This document shows, in pieces, positions 38,823 to 47,505 of a DNA stretch of 64,000 bases. Origin of the DNA: CAWEYO01 sp963813315 (GTDB lineage Bacteria; Pseudomonadota; Alphaproteobacteria; Rhizobiales; Rhizobiaceae). The stretch lies in NCBI GenBank assembly GCA_963813315.1, contig CAWEYO010000005.1, positions 1-64,000 on the forward strand. Direction: 5' to 3'. The position numbers and the translations under genes were made by a program. Within the stretch, counting starts at the first letter, position 1, and the number at the start of each line of letters is the position of its first letter. A model generated the notes under the pieces. That model ran no database searches. It was not told the DNA's origin and saw only the letters and a program-made list of their open reading frames with translations.

Positions 38823-39510
38823 GCCGCTTCTCCCTGCATTTCGTGACCGGAAACTTCGCAAGTCGTCTCTGTCACGGATGCGTCACGGTTAAAGGAACGC
38901 CGCCGTTGCAGGCGCTTCCGGCAACGGTCCGAACAGGTCTTTGCGTCGGTCCTGGACGACTGGAAGGCGACGCCGCATTCCTCGCAGACGGTAATGCGCG
39001 AGGCGATTGGATCGCCGTTGTAGAAGACAGGGCCGGCCCTGTGATCGCGAGTGAACCGGAACCAGGAAACATTCTCGTTCCGCTGCCGCCGAACTAGCGC
39101 GCCCAGCGCGCCGTGACGATCGCCGTACAGCGCGACAGGTAGGGCCGGGCATAGGCGACATGCGCGAAATCGGCAGGCAGGAGGAGCCATGTCGACGGCG
39201 CGGTAGCAACGAAGTGCTCAAGCAGCGGCAGGAGGAGGTTCCTGCTGAATGGCGGGTTCGTAATGACCGGCGCATCGAACCGCTCGACCCGGAGCGCGTC
39301 CTGACCGCGCGTAATGTCGCCGCTGGAGACGCAGCGCAGACCGAATAATTCCAGGTGGCGAACCAAGTCGTCGTTACCGGCGCAGGATTCGCAGAAGGCG
39401 CGCACGCCCGCCGCCTTGAGATGGGGGATTAGCGGCGCGACAGACTGAATCGGTGTCGCGTAGAAATCGCGGTCGCTTCGTTCGAACTTGTTGCGGAATC
39501 GCTTGCTCAT
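38823..39510 (-). pseudogene. Phage DNA methyltransferase with C-terminal zinc finger, frameshifted
   Basis: From ATG 39510: MSKRFRNKFERSDRDFYATP, RAFCESCAGNDDLVRHLELF (SAM region), VITNPPFSRNLLLPLLEHFV (NPPF catalytic motif of amino-methyltransferases). The frame ends at 39094 but the next frame continues LVRRQRNENVSWFRFTRDHR, AGPVFYNGD, then a zinc-finger-like VCEECGVAFQSSRTDAKTCS. A single shift near 39100 separates them. The start overlaps the polymerase stop. Probably modifies phage DNA to escape restriction. Confidence 0.7.
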
Positions 39511-40085
39511 GCCGCTTTCTTCTCTTTCGCAGCGGCCCAGTTCAGGCCGGAATTGGCTTCGACGAGGCCGTTGAGGGGGGCGCCGGGGAATGTCTCGGCA
39601 AAGGCATCCAGCATGGCTTTGACGAGAAGTTCCGCGGCCTTTGCGGCGTTCTTCGCCGGAACCTCAAGGACGATCTCGTCGTGCAACCACGCCACCGGGC
39701 CGCCATAAATGTCATGCTCGAATAGGAGGCCGTCGATCGCCGCCAGCGCCAGCATGGACGCATCGGCGCAGGTTCCTTGGACGGGGAGATTGCAGGACAC
39801 AGTGTAGGAAGACTTGCCTTCCGGCAGACGCGACAGTGGATAGCGCCGACCGATACCATTGGCGGCGGCCTTTCCAATGACAATGTACCGGCGATCGGCG
39901 CATCGGTCGGCGTGTTCCCGCCTCCATCGATCGAAGATCGGGTATGCTTCGGCGAAGGCCGCCAGCCAGCGAGTTGCCTCCGTCGGCGATAACACGGTGC
40001 CGTAGGCATCCCAGGCGCTTTTCACCAGACCGGCGGCACCCATGCCGTAGATGGCGCCAAAATTGACGCGCTTGGCGCAGTTGGT
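39507..40085 (-). pseudogene. Family A DNA polymerase, only the C-terminal third left
   Basis: The frame opens near 40085 with CAKRVNFGAIYGMGAAGL (the O-helix K-x3-F-G-x2-Y-G motif), continues with AEAYPIFDRWRREHADRCAD and QGTCADASMLALAAID, and has the catalytic WLHDEIVLEVP (motif C). The first two thirds, including any exonuclease domain, are absent, cut at about 40085 where an unrelated plus-strand remnant begins. Phage replication polymerases look like this. It is on the same strand as the terminase genes at 20-22 kb and may derive from the same prophage. Confidence 0.8.
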
Positions 40086-40195
40086 CGCGGCGCTTCGGTG
40101 CGCAAGGCGCAGAACCGTTACAAGGATTCGCTGCGTGTGCCGGAAGAGCGGCAGCCGCGGGTGGAAGAAGCAGAGCAGAGCCGGCCCATCGACCT

Positions 40196-40418
40196 GCAGC
40201 AGGCGATGCAGGATGCGCTCGCGGCGCAGTCGCCGCTATCGAAGGCTGTTGACGTACGCGAGGCGTTCACGCACGCTGCCGATGACGGCAAGAGCGGGGA
40301 CGGCCACGGCAGCGGCGATGACGGCGCGATTGCCGAGAAGCCGATCTCGCGAGCATCGCGGCGTAGTGAGCGCGGGCGTGGGCGTGGCAGGAATGATGAT
40401 GGTGGGAGGGAGAGGTAG
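40196..40418 (+). repeat. Direct repeat copy 1: 3' end of an unidentified gene
   Basis: Encodes QQAMQDALAAQSPLSKAVDV, REAFTHAADDGKSGDGHGSG and GAIAEKPISRASRRSERGRG, ending with TAG at 40416-40418. A frame continues upstream to about 40087. The stretch recurs with an estimated 80% identity at 44805-45024. The pair is in direct orientation and encloses the McrBC module. The tail is charged and low-complexity. The parent gene is unknown; a conjugation or mobilisation protein is a guess. Confidence 0.7.
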
Positions 40419-41051
40419 CTATTTTTTCTTCTCCGCGGCATCTTCCGCCTTTGGTGCCGGAAACCAGGGCTCGACCTGCAGTCTTGTGCGAAGCGGGGTT
40501 ACCACGAGGTCAGGAGCACGCCAGACGTACTCTGCCGCCGCTGCCTTTCCCTTGGCGGTGATCTTCTGCAGGTGGGTAATGGCAGCGTCTATCGAAAACT
40601 TCTCGCCCTTTTTGACCACGTTCTTGTCTTGAAAGTTGGAGGGCATGCCTGCCCAGACGACGACGTCGATTTTCATGGCCTCAGCCCAGGCAGGGATTGC
40701 GTCCGGGATCGGCGGTACACATTTCCGCTCGGAATCATTCGCGAAATAAAATCCCATGTGATCCATGATAGTGCCCTCACGGTCGCGCAGGTCAGCGATG
40801 GCGTCGGCCGGGTTCCTGCGCTTGCTTAGGGCGTACATGACCTTGCAATCACTGCCGTTGACCGGGTCTATGACCAGGGTCAGTGCCTGGTCGCGCGAAC
40901 TTGAGACACGCGAGAACTCCAGGGGCAGGATCGGACCCTCTTTCTCCCATTGTCCACGTTGTTTGTCGAACTCAGGGTACTTGTCATCCCAGATGAGCGA
41001 TCCCCAGGCGAGGATTGCTATTTTCGGCGGTTCTTTCTTTTCCTCAGTCAT
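40419..41051 (-). CDS. Gamma-glutamylcyclotransferase-like protein
   Basis: Intact, 210 residues; GGGGAGG precedes ATG 41051. The start PPKIAILAWGSLIWDDKYPE resembles the substrate-loop region of the gamma-glutamylcyclotransferase superfamily. GPILPLEFSRVSSSRDQALT and LTLVIDPVNGSDCKVMYALS follow. The substrate is unknown. The gene lies inside the repeat-bracketed module with McrBC, so it may be cargo or accessory. The stop abuts repeat copy 1. Confidence 0.6.
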   Translation of the reverse strand: MTEEKKEPPKIAILAWGSLIWDDKYPEFDKQRGQWEKEGPILPLEFSRVSSSRDQALTLVIDPVNGSDCKVMYALSKRRNPADAIADLRDREGTIMDHMGFYFANDSERKCVPPIPDAIPAWAEAMKIDVVVWAGMPSNFQDKNVVKKGEKFSIDAAITHLQKITAKGKAAAAEYVWRAPDLVVTPLRTRLQVEPWFPAPKAEDAAEKKK

Positions 41052-41129
41052 TGCGGCCTCCCCGAAGACGACGAGCTCGTAAGACCCCAGGAAGATCCGC
41101 GCTACCGCGAGGGCGTTGCGGCGGCGATT

Positions 41130-41359
41130 GCGGCTTTCCGCCGGTGAATTGTTGGGTCGCGACGCCGTATCATCATCTCGACCTGTATCTGCATGGCTGG
41201 CGCCGGGCGCATGTGGCGACAGAGGATGCGGAAGTGACCTTGTTCGGCGAGACGGGCGCGGTGGCGCGGGCGAGCGCCTTGCCGGATGACGCGTCGTTCA
41301 GTGGAGATTTGCGCGCAAGCATTGCGTCAGGGCGCTGGCGGCGATTGAAAAGGACATGA
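41130..41359 (+). pseudogene. Unidentified gene remnant
   Basis: A frame ending at TGA 41357-41359 gives VATPYHHLDLYLHGWRRAHV, ATEDAEVTLFGETGAVARAS and SGDLRASIASGRWRRLKRT. It reads as the C-terminal end of a real protein, but upstream frames are broken. A nearby frame, DPRYREGVAAAIAAFRR (to 41147), may be another piece. No family recognised. Confidence 0.35.
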
Positions 41360-41454
41360 GTGCGGATGGTTCGTGATTATGCAAAGTATGAACTGGATAT
41401 TATCGCCTTGCTGATCATTTGCGAGCCACGCAATATGAACGCTGCGGGGGACAT

Positions 41455-43664
41455 ATGAATCTAAACATCAATAGTAGCTACAAGGCTATTCTGGCTGCTG
41501 CGCGGCAAGGACATTTCATCACCTATGGCGAGGTGGCGACAGCGAGCGATGTGGACTGGAAGAAAGCGCGGCGGCCTATGCCGCTTCATCTCGATCGGCT
41601 CTTACAAATTTGCCACGAACGCGGTTGGCCGCTGGTCACGGCGATTGTCGTCAGCAGAGACAACCTGGAATCCGGCAAGCTCGAAGGAGATTCTCTGGCG
41701 GGCTTTGTGGCAGGGGTCAGGAAGCTTGGTGTAAGCATTGATGATCCGCAGGCATTCCTTCAGAACCAGCAACAGAAGGTCTTTGCGTGGGCAAAGGGAG
41801 CTCCGGAAGAGCTCGGTGTTGAAGCAGATACAGAACCGGCGAAAGGCACAGCCGGTCCCCGGTTCGTTCAGTACTTCGGTCCTGTATTGGAGGCATTGCA
41901 AGCTTCGGGCGGTCACGCGGGGCCCGAGACGGTCTTCGAATGGATCAAAGAACACGGCGATGTTAACGACGCGGAAATTAATGGCCTCACTAAAGGAGGG
42001 CAGTCAAAGTTTGAAAACAAAGTTGGCTGGGCCCGGTTCTATCTCGCCAAAGCTGGCCTGATCGATGGCAGTCAGCGCGGCGTCTGGAAGCTCACGGCCG
42101 AGGGCCGAAGCACCACACTGACTTCCGAAGAATCAGTCGAACTCTTCCGGGAAATTTATTCACAGTTCAAATCATCTGCCGATGACGAGGAGGTTGCCCC
42201 GGAAGTCGTAGCCGGGCACGAACTCTTCTCCGATCCAAACCGCAGCTTTTGGTTTGTCGGAGCATCCTGGGGCGGCACAGACGATCAGTCTCCGCGCTTT
42301 TTAAAGGAAGGCATTTGGCAAAACGGGCTTCATGACAAGTTCACCGACGAAATCATGCGGATGAAGTCGGGAGATCGGATCGCTATCAAGGCCGCCTTCA
42401 CTCGCAAGCGCGGACTGCCCTTCGATAATCGCGGGAAGACTGTGTCGTGTATGAAGATCAAGGCCGTTGGGACCATCACGGAAAACCTGGGCGACGGCAA
42501 AACAGTCAGGGTTGATTGGCAGGTGCTCGATCCGCCCCGCGAGTGGTTCTTCTATACTTATCGCGTGACCGTCGTTGAAGCCGACAGCTCCGACGAACTC
42601 GCCCGGCGGCTGATACTTTTCGCATTCGCCGACGCGAAGCAGGACTACAAATTCTGGATCACGGAGGTGCCGTACTTCGCCAAGAAGTACGGGGCAGCCA
42701 CCTTGTCTGCAACCCTTGAAGATTTTTTCGAAAGTGAGGAACCGGAGACCGACGAAGGCGAGACCGCCGCGCCGTCCTACACAGCTTATGATATCCTGAA
42801 GGACGGTTGCTTCCTGACGCAGGGCGACATTCAAGACATTCTTGCCCGTATCGAGAGTAAGCGAAATCTCGTCCTCCAGGGCCCGCCGGGAACTGGCAAA
42901 ACGTGGCTCGCAAAGCGGCTGGCCTACGCGCTGATCGGTTCGAAAGACCCGCGCGTCACGCGCGACCGATTGCGCGTCATGCAGTTTCATCCGTCGTTGT
43001 CATATGAGGACTTCGTGCGCGGCTGGCGTCCGTCCGGCGAGGGCAAGTTGTCGTTGGTCGACGGCGTATGGAGATTGTCGAGGCAGCGAAGGCTGAACCG
43101 GACCGGCCTTTTGTGCTTGTTATCGAAGAGATCAACCGCGGAAATCCAGCGCAGATATTTGGTGAGATTCTGACGCTGCTGGAGGATTCGAAACGAAGCC
43201 GCGAAGAAGCGATGGAGCTTGCCTACCGGCGGGAGCCGGGCGAGCGGGTCTACGTGCCGCGCAATCTCTACGTGATTGGCACGATGAACATTGCCGACAG
43301 GTCGCTGGCGCTGGTCGACCTTGCCTTGCGCCGCCGGTTTGCCTTCGTAACGCTGGAGCCCCAGCTCAACGGCGCCTGGCGCCAATGGTGCGCGGACCGC
43401 GGCCTTGACGCCGAGGTCGTTGCTCTCATCGAGCAGCGTATGGCGGCTCTCAACGAGGAAATCGCCAAAGATCGCTCCCTCGGGCCGCAATACCGGATCG
43501 GCCACAGCTATGTGACGCCGGTTGCAGGGACGACGATCGCCGATGCGCGGGCATGGTTCCTTGACGTCGTGCGCACCGAGATTGTTCCGCTTCTACAAGA
43601 ATACTGGTTCGATGCGGCAGAGAAGGTGACAGCGGCTGAAGGCAGACTGCGGGAAGGTCTATAG
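41455..43664 (+). CDS. mcrB: McrB-type GTPase with Mrr_N-like and EVE-like regions (frameshifted)
   Basis: ATG 41455 follows GGGGGAC. Residues 1-120: small domain (SSYKAILAAARQGHFITYGE) resembling an alkyltransferase-like fold. About 145-235: winged-helix Mrr_N-type region (YFGPVLEALQASGGHAGPET; GWARFYLAKAGLIDGSQRGV). About 262-400: EVE/PUA-like region (FWFVGASWGGTDDQSPRFLK; MKSGDRIAIKAAFTRKRGLP), a likely reader of modified cytosine. About 478: Walker A GPPGTGKT. A shift near 43070 leads into VLVIEEINRGNPAQIFGEIL (Walker B, McrB-type) and YVIGTMNIADRSLALVDLAL. Corrected length about 735. McrB drives the McrC nuclease against modified DNA. Confidence 0.85.
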
Positions 43665-44681
43665 ATGCTGCTTGAGAACACAGCCCCGCCGCCTACGCAG
43701 GCGCGCCTTGTCGGGCGCGTTCCTGTTCGCAACATCTGGCTGCTGTTTCTTGATGCCTCGAACCTTGCGCGCTTTCACGGGCAGTTCTCCGCCGAAGTGG
43801 AAGAGTTCCCGGACTTCCCATCGCTGATTGCCCGCCTTCTTTGCTATGCGGTCGACAGACGCCTGCGCCGCAATCTCAGCCGGGGCTACCAACAGGAAGA
43901 GGCGGTGCTGGCACGCGTGCGCGGGCGGATCGACATCTTGAAGACCTTCTCGGGTGATCTCCTGAGCAAAGGGATGATTGCGTGCCGGTTCGAGGAGTTC
44001 ACGTTCGACACGTCCCGTAACCGGCTGGTGCGCGCGGCACTCGATGCGCTCTCCGGCCGGGTTGACGATGTGCTCTTGAGTCACGAATGCGCCCGCTTGG
44101 CCGGTGATCTCGGGCGCCTTGGCGTCGGCGGGATCATGCCCTCCCGCGCCGCGATGGGCGCGGACCGGATGGGGCGTCACGATGCGGACGATCTACTGAT
44201 GGTCAGCCTTGCGAAGCTCGTGTTTGATCTCGTGCTGCCGACCGAGGACGAAGGCGATCACACGCTGACTGGAGTCGGGAAAGATGAGACGCTCGTGCGC
44301 CATCTGTTCGAGAAAGCGATTGGAAACTTCTTTAGAACGGAGCTGATGCTGCGCGGGTGGCGCGTTCATCAAGGACGATCGCTCGCCTGGCAGGTCGAGT
44401 ACCTAACGGCCGGCGCGCAGGCGCTTTTCCCCGGTATGGTATCCGATATCATCCTGGAGCAGGACGAACCCGCACGACGGATTGTTATCGACACGAAGTT
44501 CACCTCCGTCCTCGCGCGCTCGCAGCATAGGGAAGCCGTACTCAAGAGCGGGTACCTCTACCAGCTTTACACCTACCTGCGGAGTCAGGAGCGGGCGGGC
44601 GATCCCCTTTCCCTGACCGCAGCGGGGATGTTCCTTCATCCGACCGTCGACGGTGACCTCGACGAGAGCGTCAGGATTTAG
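43665..44681 (+). CDS. mcrC: McrC-type nuclease subunit, probably cut short by an amber codon
   Basis: Begins immediately after mcrB. VRNIWLLFLDASNLARF near the N-terminus and the nuclease core MVSDIILEQDEPARRIVIDTKFT (D...D-x-K) match McrC. The frame stops at TAG 44679-44681 after DESVRI, but the same frame continues GHEIRFATVDLSQPTTAVLA to TAA at 44793-44795, which is how McrC proteins usually end. A CAG-to-TAG change is the simplest explanation. The nuclease residues are upstream of the stop, so activity may persist. 338 residues as read, 376 if read through. Confidence 0.85.
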   Translation: MLLENTAPPPTQARLVGRVPVRNIWLLFLDASNLARFHGQFSAEVEEFPDFPSLIARLLCYAVDRRLRRNLSRGYQQEEAVLARVRGRIDILKTFSGDLLSKGMIACRFEEFTFDTSRNRLVRAALDALSGRVDDVLLSHECARLAGDLGRLGVGGIMPSRAAMGADRMGRHDADDLLMVSLAKLVFDLVLPTEDEGDHTLTGVGKDETLVRHLFEKAIGNFFRTELMLRGWRVHQGRSLAWQVEYLTAGAQALFPGMVSDIILEQDEPARRIVIDTKFTSVLARSQHREAVLKSGYLYQLYTYLRSQERAGDPLSLTAAGMFLHPTVDGDLDESVRI

Positions 44682-44804
44682 GGTCATGAGATCAGGTTCG
44701 CGACCGTTGATTTATCGCAGCCGACGACGGCTGTCCTCGCTAGGCTGAGAAGTCTTGTTCCTTCTCACTCAGACACGGATAGCGACGTTCATTAATTGCT
44801 TTCT

Positions 44805-45024
44805 GCAGCAGGCGATGCAGGATGCGCTGGCGTCGCAGTCGCCGTTGTCGAAGAAGTGTAGACGTGCGCGACGCGTTCACGCGCGCGGCGGGCGACGGCA
44901 AAAGCGGGACAGCGAAGGGAACGGAGATGAAGGGGCGATTGCCGACAAGCCAATCTCGCGGGCGTCGCGGCCGAGAGAGCGCGGGCGGGGGAATCGTCGG
45001 AATGATTTTGACTGGGAGAGATAG
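44805..45024 (+). repeat. Direct repeat copy 2
   Basis: Matches 40196-40418 from GCAGCAGGCGATGCAGGATG onward, with indels that break the frame. It ends in the same GGGAGAGATAG context. It lies ten bases after the extended McrC stop. The two copies enclose about 4.4 kb. Confidence 0.75.
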
Positions 45025-45217
45025 GGCGTGTCTCTTCTTTGGGAATTCTCGTTTACGGGTACTCACTGTGCACAAAAAAACAGTTTCTCAAAGAGGCATA
45101 AGCCGCGTCCCACCTACGCGAGGGCTTCGGCGGGTTAGGCTCTAGGCTTTCCCCCCGAGCCTCCTGCTGCGCCAAGGCTTCGCAGGGGTGTCTCGGCCCA
45201 TGCGGGTGACGATCCTT

Positions 45218-45253
45218 CGCGCGCGAAGGCTCATCCGCGCGCGAAGGCTCATC
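45218..45253. repeat. Tandem 18-bp repeat, two copies
   Basis: CGCGCGCGAAGGCTCATC occurs at 45218-45235 and again at 45236-45253 with no spacer. It lies about 80 bases upstream of the promoter of the restriction operon and might bind a regulator. Confidence 0.6.
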
Positions 45254-45334
45254 GCTCCGCTCAATTTATCGAAAATATGAAGCGGTATAATCCATGACGA
45301 ACGCTCGACGGCTGACTTAAAGTGATGCAATCTG

Positions 45335-45363
45335 TTGCAAAGTGAATCGCGTGGGCTTATAGT
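45335..45363 (+). promoter_or_regulatory. Candidate sigma-70 promoter
   Basis: TTGCAA (45335-45340) and TATAGT (45358-45363) are separated by exactly 17 bases, a good match to the housekeeping consensus. The start of the RHH gene is about 30 bases downstream, so the transcript leader would be short. It likely drives the regulator and the methyltransferase operon. Confidence 0.55.
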
Positions 45364-45393
45364 GAACAATACGAGAACACGAGCGGAAACACC

Positions 45394-45612
45394 ATGAGTG
45401 AAAAAACAAAAAAGTTCGGTCCCCGCGTCACCGTCAGCGTCACTGCCGGGGACTATGACATCCTCAATGTTATTGCCGGAAGGGACGACGTGTCTGTCTC
45501 ATGGGTCGTGAGGCGCGCCATCGACGAATATCTCCGGCGACACTGCGATCCACAGCGGACGCCCGGCAGAGCGGCGCCCGTGCGGCGGCCATCTGTCTCT
45601 GAACGTGCCTGA
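45394..45612 (+). CDS. Ribbon-helix-helix (CopG-like) small protein
   Basis: 72 residues: MSEKTKKFGPRVTVSVTAGD gives the beta strand, and YDILNVIAGRDDVSVSWVVR and RAIDEYLRRHC give the two helices. This is the RHH/CopG layout used by small repressors and antitoxins. It is the first gene after the promoter at 45335 and is 33 bases from the first methyltransferase. It may control the operon as C proteins do in restriction systems. The Pro-rich C-terminal tail is likely disordered. Confidence 0.65.
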   Translation: MSEKTKKFGPRVTVSVTAGDYDILNVIAGRDDVSVSWVVRRAIDEYLRRHCDPQRTPGRAAPVRRPSVSERA

Positions 45613-45645
45613 AATAAAATAACATGCCCGGGGGAAATCAATCGT

Positions 45646-47505
45646 ATGCGTGACTTAAGTTCCAAGCAGCGGAAGTCTGCTAAGGTCGTTCCCGAAGCGT
45701 CTCTCAACGCGCTTTATCGACGCCCCTTGGCTGCCAACCGTTCTGGCGCCCTTTTTGGCGCGTTCCCCTATCCGACCAAAATATCTCCTGATGCTATTGC
45801 TCTTTATATTGCCGCGCATACCCGTCCCAGCGACACCGTCTTTGACGGGTTCGGCGGCAGCGGTACGACGGGGCTTGCGGCCCTGCTTTGCGAGCGGCCG
45901 AGCGATGCGCTTCGTGCAGAAGCGAAGCGGTTGGGCCTGAACGTGAAATGGGGCGCGCGCAACGCAGTTCTTTATGAACTGGGCGCGCTCGGAGCCTTCG
46001 TAGGCCGTACGCTCACCAATCCGCCTGAACCCGCCGCCTTCAAGAAAGCGGCAGAAGACGTACTTGCCGCGGCTGAAGAGCATGATGGCTGGATGTATGA
46101 AGCGCGTGATCCATCCGGTGCTAAAGGGTCCATTCGTCATATGATATGGAGCGACAGTTTGCGGTGCCCGGGCTGCCGGAAGGTGGTTGCTCTGTGGGAT
46201 GCCTGCGTATCTCTTGAGCCGGCCGAAATCTCGTCGACGTTTTCGTGCCCCAAGTGCAATCACACCTGCGAATTGGATGAAACTCAACGCGTTACTGTGA
46301 AAGAAGCTGACGATGTTCTTGGTGAAGACCGGGAACTGCGCCACCGCACACCCGCCCGCATTTATGGCTCCACAGGAGGAAAACGCTGGTCGCGCGCGCC
46401 TCACGCATCCGACTTGGCGCTGATGAAAAAGATCGCGGCCGAGCCGCTTCCGCCGTGCGTTCCCAAGGCCCTGATTCCCTGGGGTGATCTTTATAGAAAA
46501 GGGTATCATTTGGGTGTTTCGCACGTTCATCACTTCTATACCCGGCGCAACCTCATCGTCTTTGCGCGTATGTGGAAGCGGGTTGAATCCTATAAGGGGG
46601 CCTTGCGCGAGGGACTGCGGTTCTGGCTTCTCAGTTATAATGCCTCGCACGGCACCATCATGACGCGCGTGGTGGCCAAAACCGGCCAAAAAGACCTCGT
46701 TGTAACCAGCGCGCAGCCGGGTGTTCTCTATATCAGCGGCCTTCCCGTTGAGAAAAATCTGTTCGCGGGATTGAAGCGCAAACTCTCAACAATTGCGCAG
46801 GCTTTCGAGTTGATCCACGGCAGCAGCGGCAAGGTCGAGGTCGTTAACGGCTCAAGCTGCAATGTCGATTTGCAGTCCGGCAGTATCGATTATGTTTTTA
46901 CCGATCCGCCGTTCGGCGCGAACATTCCGTACGCGGAGCTGAATTTTATAAACGAGGCCTGGTTTAAGAAATTTACCGACAGGACTGACGAGGCCATCGT
47001 CAGCCCCAAGCAGGAAAAGTCAGTCGACTCGTATCGCGAGCTTTTGACCCGATCTTTCGGGGAAGCGCGCCGGATTTTGAAACCAACCGGGCAAGCGACG
47101 ATGGTGTTTCACTCGGCGTCGGCCGAGATTTGGAATGCTTTGCAGAGGGCTTACCAGGATGCCGGCTTTGACGTGGAACACGCCGGCGTTTTGAACAAAA
47201 CGCAAGGTAGCTTCAAGCAGGTGACGACCAAGGGCGCCGTCAGCGGCGATCCGGTACTCCTTCTGGGCCCGCGGCGTCTCAGTGAAAGCCAAGGTGTAGG
47301 AAACGTGTGGAGCGTTGCGGCAGCTTTACACAGTGAGGCCTCTGCAGCCCGTGATCCGGCAGAGTCGACCGCGCCACGTCTTTATTCGCGCTTTGTGAAT
47401 TACTTCCTCAGCCGCCAGCAGCAGGTGCCGCTCGACGCGGATGTCTTCTACCGCTGGTTTGCGGAGCAATCACCGCGGGGAGTTTTGATCAGTGCGGGCG
47501 AGTGA
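45646..47505 (+). CDS. DNA methyltransferase A (FxGSGTT...DPPF order, with zinc ribbon)
   Basis: Intact, 619 residues. SAM motif I is near the N-terminus, TVFDGFGGSGTTGLAALLCE at about residues 63-82. A zinc-ribbon-like region follows at about 172-210 (LRCPGCRKVVALWDACVSLE; STFSCPKCNHTCELDE). Catalytic motif IV is near residue 420, YVFTDPPFGANIPYAELNFI, then PTGQATMVFHSASAEIWNAL. Motif I before motif IV, combined with an F-G-G-S-G-T-T loop and DPPF, is not the usual beta-class order. It should methylate exocyclic N6-adenine or N4-cytosine. It overlaps the next gene by 14 bases. Confidence 0.8.
   Translation: MRDLSSKQRKSAKVVPEASLNALYRRPLAANRSGALFGAFPYPTKISPDAIALYIAAHTRPSDTVFDGFGGSGTTGLAALLCERPSDALRAEAKRLGLNVKWGARNAVLYELGALGAFVGRTLTNPPEPAAFKKAAEDVLAAAEEHDGWMYEARDPSGAKGSIRHMIWSDSLRCPGCRKVVALWDACVSLEPAEISSTFSCPKCNHTCELDETQRVTVKEADDVLGEDRELRHRTPARIYGSTGGKRWSRAPHASDLALMKKIAAEPLPPCVPKALIPWGDLYRKGYHLGVSHVHHFYTRRNLIVFARMWKRVESYKGALREGLRFWLLSYNASHGTIMTRVVAKTGQKDLVVTSAQPGVLYISGLPVEKNLFAGLKRKLSTIAQAFELIHGSSGKVEVVNGSSCNVDLQSGSIDYVFTDPPFGANIPYAELNFINEAWFKKFTDRTDEAIVSPKQEKSVDSYRELLTRSFGEARRILKPTGQATMVFHSASAEIWNALQRAYQDAGFDVEHAGVLNKTQGSFKQVTTKGAVSGDPVLLLGPRRLSESQGVGNVWSVAAALHSEASAARDPAESTAPRLYSRFVNYFLSRQQQVPLDADVFYRWFAEQSPRGVLISAGE

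Noticed and set aside
45655..46689. Minus-strand frame of 344 codons
   Set aside because: It mirrors methyltransferase A and has no family motif.
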